From contig CM067082.1 of NCBI GenBank assembly GCA_034008185.1, positions 11,516,984-11,580,983 on the forward strand: DNA of 64,000 nucleotides, in the 5' to 3' direction. The first letter of the stretch is position 1; every line of letters starts with the position of its first letter. The position numbers and the translations under genes are program-made. The notes below the pieces were generated by a model. It saw only the letters and a list, made by a program, of their open reading frames with translations. It was not told the origin of the DNA and did not search any database. The DNA comes from Gorsachius magnificus (Eukaryota > Chordata > Aves > Pelecaniformes > Ardeidae). Positions 12,511-23,057 of this stretch are shown here, piece after piece.

Positions 12511-13887
12511 AGGGGCTCCATCTCCATGCTGCAGCGAGGATGCTGGCAAGCAACCCACTGCTGAGGAAACAGCCAGCAAAAGACTCAAACCCCAGTTCCA
12601 CACAAGCCGTATGGAAACATGGCTGCTGGGAGGGGGATCTTGGCTCATCTGGGGCAAGAAGGACAAAAAATGCCAGTGTGGGCATCCAGACTCGAGCCTG
12701 GCACTTGCCACAGGTCCTCCCAACCTCACACCTACCAGGGGTGGTCTTGCTCTGGACCGATGCTTGACAGAGAGCATCAGGATAGGATGCAAATATGGAA
12801 AAAGATGAGGATGCAAAGAGAAATACCAAAAATCTTCCCACCTTCCACCACTTTGTGCTGTTAACTCTAAAAGCAAGAGTGCAAAGGGACATACTGCATG
12901 TGCAGGTACCTGGGTGAGGAGACTTTCCCATTTATCATCATCAACCACGCCGCCCCGGGGAGTGGGGCAGAGCGGAGAGTCAGAGAGCCCGAGGAGGTTC
13001 CCGGTTCAGCTGCAACTCCCGAGGTTTCGATACGATTACGCCTGTGACTCTCCCCCTCAAGTTTTTTGGCACTGGGACCAACCCATGATGTTGTTTCCAT
13101 CCGTTCCTCCCTCTCAGCCGTGCCAGCACATGCTGGTTTGCCATGCAAAACGGCAAGCCGGATTGGGGAACCGAATCTACAGAATAACAACCTGGGGGAG
13201 AGCAAAAATAAAGAGTCATGTCAGCTGGACGGGTTCCCCGTTGCGAGTGGGTTCAGCGACATCCTTCGCCGTCAGCAGCCTGAAATGGTTTCGGGTGCAG
13301 CAGTGCAGAAGGATGCCCAGATTTCACAGTAACGCTGCTTGGCTGCCAAAGGGATGAGCCACCGAACGCGGCCACGGGCTTTGATTTTTACTGAGTAGCC
13401 ATATTTCTGTGCACTATTCAAAAACTGGACTGAATTCACCTAAGTGATCCCATTTTTATTGTTTTATTATTTGCTGAAAGCATTCACGCTATGTCCCAAA
13501 AAATGCTAAGATGGCCTTCAGCACCCAGAAAGGCACGTCCTGTGGGAAGATGCCAAAAAAACCCCTTGTGCTTTTCCTCTGCAGCCGGCTTTGAGACCAA
13601 TGCATCCCACTATCGAAAGGCAGGCACAGGCAGGGTCTGCATTAATTAGCGATGGCCTTTAAAAAGGCGCTGAGCCACCCATTTTGGGATGAATTTGTAA
13701 CCGAGCGATGTGAGTTCTCAGGGCTCCCCTCCAGGTACACAGCCATCTCTCTGCTGCCCACTCCACCCCGCGCTGGGTCAGCCCCTGTCCTCCCTTCCCA
13801 CAGCTCCTGCCGCTCCATGCCGAGGCCAGGGGGATGCCCTGCACCCCACCTGCCCCTCTGGGTTAGCCAGGCTGGGGGTTGCCCTCA
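12511..13887. other. Unique non-coding stretch, GC-moderate
   Basis: No repeat family or gene is recognised. A small CpG-containing patch lies at 12948-13030. The open frames (up to 160 codons on the minus strand at 12466-12948) overlap each other in several phases and partly cover a CR1 tail, so they are read as chance. Confidence 0.55.
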
Positions 13888-14062
13888 TTGAATCCCAGAA
13901 TGGTTTGGGCTCGAAGGGACCTTTAAAGGCCATCTAGTCCAACCCCCCTGCAGTGAACAGGGGCATCTTCAACTCCACCAGGTTGCTCAGAGCCCCGTCC
14001 AACCTGGCCTTGAATGTTTCCAGGGATGGGGCATCTACCACCCCTCTGGGCAACCTGTTCCT
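13888..14062 (-). mobile_element. CR1 LINE 3' end, inverted
   Basis: The 175-bp fragment reads on the minus strand from the ORF2 end (TAGATGCCCCATCCCTGGAA) through CTGAGCAACCTGGTGGAGTT and GGGGGGTTGGACTAGATGGC to the CTTTAAAGGTCCCTTCGAGC block and a mutated octamer. The subfamily resembles the copy at 20126-20540, sharing the AGAGCCCCGTCCAACCTG segment in the plus-strand reading. Confidence 0.92.
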
Positions 14063-14580
14063 CCTCCTCCTTGAAGGACATGAGTGAGCAACGCACACAC
14101 CCTACCTCCTAAAAGCACCCGAGCTGCTCCAGTTGCTGCACTCTGATGGACCCGAAGCACAAGTGATGATGACACAGGTCAGTGGGATGATGTGGGGACA
14201 GGACCACAGCGTTTCACCCAGTAATGCTGGAAACCATTCCAAAGAAGCTTCTGAAGCCTGGCTCTCTCCACTTGGTTTGGAGAGGGCAGAACAACTCACT
14301 CCTTGGCTTTGGCACTCATCGCCACCCCTCTTTTTCTAGCAAAGTACTCAGTTTGGGGTTTTGAGCCACCCTGGGGCCACAAACTCTGGGAGGACCCTGG
14401 AGGACACCAGCAGCAGAACTGGGGGCCGTGACTTCTGCCCTGGAGATGTCTTTCACCACCACAGAGGGCATGGGGAAACTCAGGGCAAGGGGTGAGACCC
14501 CCCACCCCAAACCACAGAGCGGCTCCGATGGGGCACCCACCCAGGGGTCCATAAGAACAGCCCAGCGCACACGGGAAGGG
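14063..14580. other. Unique sequence rising in GC toward the CpG island
   Basis: No gene is seen. CpG density increases from about 14520 (three CpGs in the last 60 bp), so the island that follows may begin slightly before 14581. Confidence 0.5.
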
Positions 14581-15240
14581 CTTGGCCATCCAGGGCACCG
14601 CCGCCGTGCCGGCGTTAATCACTGCTCCACGCCGCCCAGGGCTGCCAGCCAGGGCGAGTGCTGGTGAGAACAAGCCCTGGGGAAGAAACCCAGCTCCGCG
14701 TCCTGGCTTTGCAGCCTGGCTGCTAGGCGGTGAAACAAAACGAGAGGCACAGCTCACCCTCTCCGAAGCATACGCCCTTCCTAATGAGAGTCGACCCAGG
14801 AGCTATGCGGGAGTGGCGCCCATTCCCAGGCAGGCTTCAACGCCACCAAGAGCCAACGCTGGAGCCGGGCAGCCTCCGAGAAAAGAGACACGAGTTGGAA
14901 ATTTTGCTTTGATGCCGGCTCGCCAGCTGGCCCCAGCAGCGGGGAGGAGAAGGAAGGATTGCCGGCGCCCGCCCCGCTCCCCTGCGTGTGCGTACAGGCG
15001 GGACTGAGCTCAGCCGGAGATCCCGGGAGAGGGATGCAACAACTGCTGAGCAAGCGCGGAGTCATCGGCTGTGCCCTGCCTGACCCGGCAACACACGGCT
15101 GGCACGGCCCAAGCCCCCGAACGGCAGCCGACCACCCGCCGCCGGACAAGAGAGCCCGCGGAGGAGGGCTGGTGCGACAGGGATGCTGTGGAAGGACCGC
15201 GTCATACGACCGTGCATCGCCCTAAGATGTCGGTAGGAAA
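14581..15240. promoter_or_regulatory. CpG island, candidate promoter
   Basis: I counted 55 CpG dinucleotides by hand in these 660 bp. Base content is about 62-63% GC by eye, giving an observed/expected CpG near 0.8. That passes the usual CpG-island limits, while the flanks fall quickly after 15240. Bird CpG islands usually mark transcription start regions kept unmethylated in the germ line. No TATA box is obvious, as is common for such promoters. A 141-codon frame runs through it (14582-15007, plus), rich in Ala, Pro and Arg as expected from GC-rich DNA, with no known domain. The direction of any transcript is unknown. The island could serve a gene outside the window, an alternative first exon or a non-coding RNA. 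Confidence 0.6.
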
Positions 15241-15808
15241 AACCCCATTATCTGCAGCTAAATCTGGGCAGAGCGCAGTGCCAGGACCTCTTCTCATCCC
15301 GAACGGGTTATGTTCCAGGAGACACGACTATTTTTTATCAGCCTTGCTGCTGCTGTTAGCACAGTAATGATGTCAAGCATCACCCAGCAGCAACAGCAAG
15401 GTTCAGGGCCTTGCCTTACCCACAGTCTTGATCTAGCACTAGAAAGCCGACAGCAGCAATGGGATCAGAATAAATACAAAGATGAAAAAAGATTTCCCAA
15501 TTAAATTCCTGATACCTGCATCCCTTCCCTTCCCCCACCCCCTCCCGTATCTCTCTTAATTCACTTCCATAGATCTCAATGCACTTAAAAGGCTACTGAA
15601 ATGCTGTTAGCATTGTCATCCCGATGGAGAAACTGCAATCTGGAAAGGTTGAGCAACCCATCCAGCATTGCCCAACAGCCTGCTGGGAGAGGAGAAGGCA
15701 GGACTGGTTTAGCACAAGCCTATCCATCCCACCACGCTGCCTTGCCGCAGGGTGCGAGTTACTGGCAGGCGAGCCGGGGTGGTTACGCAGCACCGCGTAT
15801 TTCCCAGG
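15241..15808. other. Unique sequence downstream of the CpG island
   Basis: A 64-codon plus-strand frame at 15310-15504 starts with a hydrophobic segment (residues 8-22, LFFISLAAAVSTVMM) followed by five glutamines. I do not recognise it and cannot support it as a gene. The rest shows no repeat family. Confidence 0.4.
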
Positions 15809-15837
15809 GTGGGGCGTGCCCCACCATCACATGGTGG
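15809..15837. repeat. Two adjacent short perfect hairpins
   Basis: GTGGGGC-GT-GCCCCAC (15809-15824) and CCACCAT-CAC-ATGGTGG (15821-15837) are perfect 7-bp inverted repeats with 2- and 3-base loops. They overlap by four bases, so they are mutually exclusive structures. The meaning is unknown. Confidence 0.75.
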
Positions 15838-15975
15838 CCACTGTCCTTGCTAAGAGGATAGTCCAAAATACAGGACTTGTTTATTTTCTTTTTTTTTTCC
15901 CCCATCAGAAATGTGCTGTGTTTAAAGCCTAGGAATGCCGAGTTTCTAGAGAGAGCCAGGGCTGTCAGAGGAGGT

Positions 15976-16010
15976 GGCAGGCGTGCCTCAGTTTCCCCAT
16001 CCATGGAATA
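15976..16010 (+). mobile_element. Possible MIR/L3-type ancient repeat core
   Basis: The segment GTGCCTCAGTTTCCCCATCC matches the best-known core motif of MIR/CORE-SINE and L3-type ancient repeats. The flanks are too eroded to define the ends or the family. Chance similarity cannot be excluded for a match this short. Confidence 0.35.
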
Positions 16011-18048
16011 AGATCGATGTCTGCAGGTGTTTGCAAGCAAAACCCACCAAAAAGCGCTGAAGATCTCTGTTACCACTGCCCAGTCCCAAATCTTCTGTGT
16101 CCAAGGTCTGGGTTAAACAATTATGCACCAGGGTGACCCAGAGAGGGCATTTCGGAGAAACAGGAGACACAGGGTGTGGAGTGGACCTCACTGCACAGAG
16201 CCCCCATCAAAGCAAAGAGGACCTTAGAGTTGCCCAGAGGTTGCAAAGCTGGATCCTTCCAGCAGCAGCAGACACAAAGCTAGAGGCTGCAGCTGTGATG
16301 GTGCTTGACTGTTTGAGCCACTGGTACAGGTGACCATGGAGAACACCCCATGGTCAGCAGGTCCATCCTGCCTGGAGGACCACCACAATGTAAGATAAAG
16401 CGAAGTATTTCTGTTTGCCGTATGTATTCTCCAGCGTGCTGGCAAGCAACTGCTGCTTCTCAGCCCAGGGCAGCCAACGTGCCAGGTGGAGAGAGCAGCC
16501 AGAAAAGTCTCTCACCTTGCTACAGAGTTACTTCTTCTTTAATTCCTCCACTTGCTCTAGTGACCCCATCTTGTCAATCCGATCCCCTCACCTTCCTCAT
16601 ATTAATTCATTTGGCCTTCTCAAAACCTCTTAAATTACCATATAAATGAACAGTTAAAGGATTATCATCACAGTGACTAAGGATGATGTCCAAAGGTCAC
16701 ACTTGTAGAGAATTCCACCAACTTGACCAAGAGGGAACTGGAGAGGAACTATCTATGGGCAATACCCGTGACCAAAAATCAGCCTGACAATGACACAGAG
16801 CATGGAAGACCACCTCTGCCCTAGCTCTTGCTGTACAACTATGGACCATGGGCACAAAGCAGCTCAGTGGCTTGGCCTGAAATCCAGAAGCACTGCACCT
16901 GAGCATCCCAAACATGGGGCTGCTACACAAACCTCTTTACTGCTCAACTCTCCATCACCCTGTCCTGCCAGGAAAGAGGGTTTAACTAAAATTTCATACT
17001 GCAACAAGTGCAATTGATATACTCTGTCCAAATGCATGCCAGCTGTTGAAGCACGACTAATTGCATCCCATCTTTTAGGCACAGACTGTCTCCCCTTCGG
17101 CGCTGCGCAGCATGAGAAACCTTGGGGTCCTCAGCTAATGGCTGGTCCCCAGCTAATTGACTAGATTAGGCTGCTTCCACTCTCATTCCAGACCCTTCAA
17201 AACAGTGGCCTTTAAACACAGACCGTAACGCTACCTTCAATAAAACCTTCTACATGTTTCCGTGGCTCAAATTCAACCGTACCAGCTTCTATTGAGTCTA
17301 CAGAGCTACCGTACTCTGCCGCAAACTCTCCAGCTGCCCTGCCTGCGCACCCACAGCTAACACATAACGCTCGTCTTCACGTTATGGATCCAGCATTATC
17401 AGTTCCCCCAACTTCCCAGGCCCTTTATGTGAAACTCCAGCAGCGGAGCCGGGAGCGGCGACGGCAGCAGCTGCCGCAAGCAGCCGGGTCATGCACAGCA
17501 CCGCATTCCTCCCCTGGGAACAGACAGCGGGAAGAAATCTAAAAGCCGATTTTATTGCATCTTTCAAATTCTTAACAAGCCAACAAAAGTTACTGCTGCC
17601 TTCTCTTTTTTATTTCCCATTTTTAAAGTGACAGGGCTTTTAAAATCATGTTTAAGTGGCAGGATATCATTAGATGCATCTGGGGGTGATTAATCAGGGG
17701 CATTAACAAAATACTAATAATAATTAAAAAGGCAAAATAAATTCCCCAGTAGGATACAGGAGAGTTAGGGAGCGCCTGACATCTCCCTCCCTGCCTGGAC
17801 TCAAGAGCAAAAGAGCATCCTCGAGCCTCACTGCCCGGGCTGGTGCTGGGCAGGGTGGCCCAGGGCTCTTTGAGAAGGAGGTAGGAGCCACTCAAACCTC
17901 AGCTGAGGCCATCTGCAGGGCGGAGGGCTTGCTGGGGATGAGGTGCCGGCAGGTCTTCCCTCCCTGGCAGAACTAATACTAGGAGGAGCACAAAAGCCTT
18001 TTTGGAAGCAGGCAGCTGACCATGGCAGAGGAGCCTGGGAAGGGGCTG
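16011..18048. other. Unique non-coding stretch with a small CpG cluster
   Basis: No gene is supported. A roughly 70-bp cluster of eight CpGs (17442-17512) lies in GC-rich, CAG/CGG-like sequence but is too short for an island. AT-rich sequence with a low-complexity T/A segment follows at 17580-17740. Confidence 0.5.
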
Positions 18049-18093
18049 GATGCGGGGTGGGATGTGGGGTGGGACATGGGGTGGGATGCAGGG
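18049..18093 (+). repeat. 12-bp G-rich minisatellite
   Basis: Three copies of GGGGTGGGA(T/C)(G/A)(T/C) start at 18054, 18066 and 18078. The exact 12-bp period keeps all frames open and produces the repeating GWD and PPHIP-like peptides seen in translation. Six runs of three or four G on the plus strand make it a strong G-quadruplex candidate. Confidence 0.9.
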
Positions 18094-18799
18094 CACATCA
18101 TCCCACAGGGAAGGACAGTCTTGCTCCAAAGCATCAACCTAAGCTCCTTCCCAGCTCCAGCCCTCCTTCCCAGCGCTGTGCCACACACGTCTGCGTGGGG
18201 AAGGGGAAGGCCGGCGTGGCGGCGTGCCAACTCAACAACCCAAGAGGTGAAATTATCATGAAAGCCAAGCAGGCTGGAGCAGGGGAGAGGAGATGCCTCC
18301 CTGCCAAATGAATAGATTTAACGCTGCTCGCATTCCTGCATTCCTCTGCCACCCCGTAGTGAATAAACCCTCACAAACTGCTAAAAAACGAGGCGGTTTT
18401 GGTTAAGCCATGAGAGTGTGCGGGTGTGTGTTTTGTAACCTTACACCTTTGCAGACAGAGCCCTGCTATGTTTGTAATCTAGGAGCTGAGGTTTTCCAGA
18501 GCCGGCTTGTGTAACCAGGCGGAGACGTCAGCACATGCCTGTTTTATGGGAATAGCATCCCCACCATGAGTGTGCGGAGATGGGATAGAAAGTGCATGGA
18601 GCCAGGCGGACACCTCGCTGGGCAGGGGTGCAGCACAGGTCCCTGACCAAAGCACACACACAAAGTCACTTCTGATGGCGTTACACCCAAAGCTTGCCAC
18701 TATCTGGAAGCAATAATATTATTTATTCACATTTTTACTGAAAAAAATAGCCGAAGGTCAGAATCCAAAGATCCCTCTGCTTGGCTTTGGCTCCTCAAA
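18094..18799. other. Unique non-coding stretch
   Basis: No recognised repeat, RNA or coding sequence. A short run of alternating GT occurs at 18415-18431. Confidence 0.55.
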
Positions 18800-19735
18800 C
18801 CTGCCTTGGAATGCACCACCTCTCGCCTCTTCAGAAACTCCAAAAACTCTCCCTTCTTACCTCTTCATCATACTCCAGTTCAACTTCAGGCTCCCCTCCC
18901 CATGGGTGCTGCAGCTCCAGCCACGGTCCTTCTCTACCTCGCCTTCACCTCCACCAGGAACACACATCTAGCCCTCCTCCTGACAGACTCTCCTCTCTGC
19001 TCCAGACTGGTCTCCTTATGTTCAATATTAAGTCTCAGGACATCTTTTGGATGCTCTTCTGCCCAGCATCCAAATCCACTGTTGCCATCAAAGCTCTTAC
19101 TTTCCCACATCACAGCCAACACAACTACTCTTCCTTGAGAAATCTAACTTCTCCTGACCAAAGGCTATGCCACCACAGAGTTCATGTTTTCCATCCCACT
19201 TCACCTTCTCAAGGCTCCCCCCTTTCCCTGTCTCATCACACAAGAGCTCCCTAACTTTCAAGTCATAACCCATGCCCTACAGTATCCACCATCTGCTGTT
19301 GACTCTTGTAATGTTGACTTCAACTTAGGAAGCTGGTCTCCTGGGTCAGTCAGTGGAAAATGTCTTTTATATTGAATGATGTTTTCTCCTTTCCTGCCCC
19401 TTTCTTGCCTGGTAGGAATTCCTCTCTAATGTCTGCCAAACCTCCTCATCGACTTCATCAAAACTCTCCTTTGCTTTGACATTTACAAGGAAACTCAATA
19501 ACTGTGAGGCTGCCGGTGTCCTGAGACGAATCCGTCACGATGATCAATAGTGCCCTAGCATTTTCATTTTACTCCCCCATCTGCATGTATCCAACCACAA
19601 CCTTCCATCATTGATCCAGACCATAAGCTCTTTGGGGGATGGACAGCCTTTGGTTCAACATTTGTACAAAGAACGATAGGCTCTGGGGGCACGGCTAGTG
19701 CTCCTAGTGTCACAGTGGTGTAAATAACACGTTTA
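18800..19735 (+). mobile_element. Probable ancient L2-like LINE 3' region
   Basis: The end of this block carries landmarks I associate with an old reptile/amniote L2-like LINE: CAATAACTGTGAGGCTGCCG (about 19496), then CATTTTACTCCCCCATCTGC (about 19565). These are followed by GACCATAAGCTCTTTGGGGG (about 19619), TTTGTACAAAGAACGATAGG (about 19661) and GCTCCTAGTGTCACAGTGG (about 19700). The AAGCTCTTTGGGG block corresponds to the AAGCTCCTTGAGGGCAGG motif of mammalian L2 tails. Upstream, 18800-19440 is C/T-rich on the plus strand and probably belongs to the same copy, but I can align it only loosely. A 157-codon open frame crosses it (18781-19254) without any reverse-transcriptase motif. Confidence 0.45.
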
Positions 19736-20125
19736 AACACCCATCAAAGTTGACATATCCGTTCGCACTAAGTATGATCCTCAGATTTAAAGCGCAGAAC
19801 ATGGCCAAGAAGTCCACTCACATAATGTTGCCATGTAGTTACTCAAGAGCATTTCACAGTGCATCAAGATCAAGGAGCCCTGTTGTTGCATCTAGTTACA
19901 ACATCCTATTTTTCCCCAAACAAATCACAGCACAAAGCATTCCCACCGGTTACTACAACATCTCTTGACACACCACTCTCGGCAGCATGGAAGGCATCCC
20001 ATGATGATTTTTTGTACGTGTGGAAGAACATAGCATTGCCCTCACTTGCAAGCACAAGCTCTACGTTGACTACTTGACTGTGACTGCTTGACCACTTCAG
20101 TGACATTCTCCCTAGTACACTGAAA
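19736..20125. other. Unique sequence between the L2-like relic and CR1
   Basis: No feature is recognised in these 390 bp. Confidence 0.5.
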
Positions 20126-20540
20126 ATCATAGAATCATGGAAAAGTTGGGGTCAGAAGGGACCTTTAAAGGTCATCAGTCCAACCCCCCTGCAATGAGCA
20201 GGGACATCTTCAACTCGATCAGGTTGCTCAGAGCCCCGTCCAACCTGACCTTGAATTTTTCCAGGGATGGGGCATCTACCACCTCACTAGTCAACCTCTT
20301 CTAGTGTTTAACCACCCTCACTGTAAAAAATTTCTTCCTTCTGTCTAGTGTGAATCTATCCTCTTTTAGTGTAACCCCCTTGTCCTATCATAACAGGCCC
20401 TACTAAAAAGTTCTGTCCCCAGCTTTCTTATAAGACTGCTTTAAGGGCTGCAATAAGGTCTCCCTGGAGCCTTCTCTTCTCCAGGCTGAACAATCCCAGT
20501 TCTCTCAGCCTGTCCTCATCAGTTCCACTGTGCTCCAAGG
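20126..20540 (-). mobile_element. CR1 LINE 3' end, inverted, about 415 bp
   Basis: The minus strand reads from the ORF2 end (GAACTGGGATTGTTCAGCCTGG, cf. 20486-20507, and AGGAAGAAATTTTTTACAG, cf. 20320-20339) to the 3' tail, with GGGGGGTTGGACTGATGACC and the octamers CATGATTCTATGATTT at 20126-20141. Frameshifts and stops destroy the reverse-transcriptase C-terminal frame. It is older than the copies at 10490 and 49043, judging by mutations in the tail (the usual GGACTAGATGACC is altered). Confidence 0.93.
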
Positions 20541-21941
20541 GACCAGATGAGCTGGTCTGGGTCTCTGAATCTTAGCCATCCCTCCACTTTCAGCATCCAA
20601 AGGTGACCACTACCAAGCAGCCCCTGTTGTCGTTCAGCCGCCCTGAGCAAGACCTCAGAGCGCTCTGATCTCGCCATCAAATCAAGGACATACCCAACTG
20701 GCTGGGACCACAACCTGCGAGTGTCACAGCTCACACCCTGGCTGCTCCAACACAGAGTCATGACTTTACACGGCTCTGCGAATGCTAAGAGCAGATTGAA
20801 AGACATTGGGAAAGAAAAAAAAAAAGGCAAGCCCACGCAGAGGTGACTTTCCCTCCGCTGTCCAGAAGAGGCTTGAAAGGCAAGTTCTTCCACCAGGCTC
20901 CAAGACTGGCCATGCAGCACGGCACCGTCGGCTCGCTGACTGATGAAAACCCTACAGTCACATGAGACCTGCATGTTGCAGCACAAAAAGGAGATGCACA
21001 CACAGCAGGGTTGGGGTTTTTTCCCCCTTTCTCACTCATCCTTTATTTGAACTTGGCCTGAACTGACACTGTAATGAGAGAAGCCAGGGATAAACCACAA
21101 GCCTTATAGACCTTAGATGTAAAGTGAGAGCTCTCCTACCTCTTTTAGTGCTTCTCGCTGGGGCTGAGCCACATCTCTGCAAATTTGGGATCAATTTGCC
21201 TCATGTGGAGGGACCCCGTGGCATCTGCACTGCAGAAGCCACGCTCTGCCTTCCCTGGTAGGAAGCATTTCCCATGGCTCACACCAGACATTTTCCACAT
21301 ATGCACATGAAAATGTTTCTTGGGCAAGAGCTTGTGCCTATCACCTTGCAATCACCTGTCCTGTAGGTCAGCTACCAGCACTTCTAATCAGGGTTTCTCC
21401 AAGGAGTGCAAGGCTGAAAACACCGTTCTCTGAGAAACAGAAAGGTTCTGCTTGGTTGAACACAAACAACTCCCTCTTTGTTTTTATTAACATTAACAAT
21501 TTCACGTTACAGGCGTTTTCAGGCTCACTTCGATTATTTTGTACATCCAGTGTTACACAGTTCACAGGTACAGCCAAAGGCGAGATGGTCCCTCTAAGGC
21601 TCTGATGAGCAGGGATTTCACATGATCCAAGTGGGATGTGTCTACCTAGACATGTGCAGACAGACCTGGGCTTGCTCTGCTTGCGCCCAAAGCTGACTGG
21701 GACTCAATCCAGCTTAAGACAAAAGCCATGGAGCCACAATTAGTACAGCACTCTGCCTAAGCTCGTATGGCCGAAGTGGGTGCCCTGGGCAAATGCCAAC
21801 CAGACCTTTGATTTTGTCCTCCACAACAGTTACGTGAGAATGGAAGGGTTATAAATCATCAACGCCCCAGAAAATTCCTAATAACCAGAACTAGTGACTA
21901 TTAGAAAGAACAGATTTAAATGAATGAGTGTATCATTCTGT
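20541..21941. other. Unique non-coding stretch
   Basis: No gene or repeat is supported. A 160-codon minus-strand frame (20519-21001) starts in unique sequence, runs into the CR1 and shows no domain. An A run lies at 20815-20824. Confidence 0.55.
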
Positions 21942-22348
21942 TGTTGTGGTTTAACCCTGGCTGGACACCAGGGGCCCACCAAAGCCGCTCTATCACTCCT
22001 CTCTAACCAGACAGAGGAGAGAAAAAGTAAATCAAAAGGGCTCGTGGGTCGAGATAAGGACAGAGAGAGAGATCATTTTATCAGTTACCATCATGGGCAA
22101 AACAGACTCCACTTGAAAGAAATAATGAATGTATTATCAATCAGTCAAAATCAGAGAAGGAGAGGAGAAAAACTGCTAGATCTTAAAAACCTTTGCCCCC
22201 ACCCCTCCCTTCTTTCTGGGTACAACTTCACCCCCAGCTCCTCTACACACTCCCCCCAGCGGCGCAGGGGGACAGGAATGGGGGTTGAGGTCAGTTCATC
22301 ACACGTCGTCTCTGCCGCTGCTTCTTCCTAGGGAGAGGACTCTTCCCC

Positions 22349-22790
22349 TACTCCAGCGTGGGGTCCCTCTTATGGGAGACAGTCCTCCACGAACTTCTCA
22401 AACGTGAGTCCTTCCCATGGGCTACAGTTCTTCACAAACTGCTCCAGCACAGGCCAGTAATTTCCACAGGGTGCAGTCCCTCAGGAGCAGACTGCTCCAG
22501 CATTGGGTCCCCTGCGGGGTCACAAGTTCTACTGGCAAACCTGCTTCGGCATGGGCTCCTCCCCCCACGGGTCCGCAATGGCTTGCCAGGAACCTGGTCT
22601 ACTGCAGGCTTCCCACGGGATCACAGCCTCCTCCCTTCAGGCATCCACCCGCTCCAGCATGGGGTCCTCCACGGGCTACAGGTGGAGATCTGCTCCACCG
22701 TGGACCTCCATGGGCTGCAGGGGGACAGCCTGCCCCACCATGGGCTGCCCCAGGGGCTGCAGGGGAATCTCTGCTCCGGCGCCTGGAGCA
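22349..22790. repeat. Degenerate 40-55 bp tandem units inside the LTR
   Basis: Anchors of the form CTGCTCCAGCATGGGGTCC, each followed by a CCAC-GGGCTGCAG-like segment, recur near 22349, 22392, 22439, 22492, 22541, 22594, 22649, 22690, 22730 and 22771. The spacing is 40-55 bp. The array is GC-rich compared with the two ends of the LTR. Tandem units of this kind in LTRs often act as enhancer repeats, but that role is only inference here. Confidence 0.7.
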
Positions 22791-22906
22791 CCTCCTCCCC
22801 CTCCTTCTTCACTGACCTTGGTGTCTGCAGGGCTGTTTCCTCTTGCATCTTCTCACTTCTCTTCTCTCTCCGGCTACTGAGATGCAGACGTTTTTTTTTT
22901 TCCCTT

Positions 22907-22950
22907 CTTAAATATGTTATCAAGAGGCACTTCCACTGTTGCTGATTGGC
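22907..22950 (-). promoter_or_regulatory. Possible LTR core promoter (CCAAT box and TATA-like box)
   Basis: On the minus strand GCCAATCAG (22950-22942) is followed 26 bp later by ATATTTAAG (22915-22907). Both lie within 150 bp of one LTR end. The spacing is tighter than the usual CCAAT-TATA distance, and no clean AATAAA is visible downstream, so this is tentative. Confidence 0.35.
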
Positions 22951-23057
22951 TTGGCCTTGGCCAGCAGTGGACACAGGGAATACTTCTAGCAGCTTCTCAC
23001 AGAAGCCACCCCTGTAGCTCCCCCACTACCGAGACCTTGCCACAGAAACCCAATACA

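Larger units (their letters stand above)
21942..23057. mobile_element. Solo LTR of an endogenous retrovirus (old, non-coding)
   Basis: The block begins TGTTGTGGTTTAACCCTGG and ends CCCAATACA, so it has TG...CA termini and is 1116 bp long. I recognise the sequence type as a common avian LTR; the exact family is not assigned. The flanking hexamers TTCTGT (21936-21941) and CTCTGT (23058-23063) differ at one base and could be a target-site duplication. No gag, pol or env sequence adjoins it, so it is a solo LTR. A CCAAT box (22942-22950) and ATATTTAAG (22907-22915) read on the minus strand as a promoter; the same TTAAATAT could instead act on the plus strand, with most of the LTR as U3. I leave orientation open. 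The open frames of up to 195 codons inside follow the internal repeats and encode no retroviral protein. Confidence 0.8.

Noticed and set aside
12087..12767. 226-codon plus-strand frame
   Set aside because: It runs straight through an inverted CR1 tail at 12435-12510 and has no family resemblance.
22358..22945. 195-codon plus-strand and 117-codon minus-strand frames in the LTR
   Set aside because: Both follow the internal tandem units of the LTR. They do not resemble retroviral proteins and lie in a non-coding part of the element.
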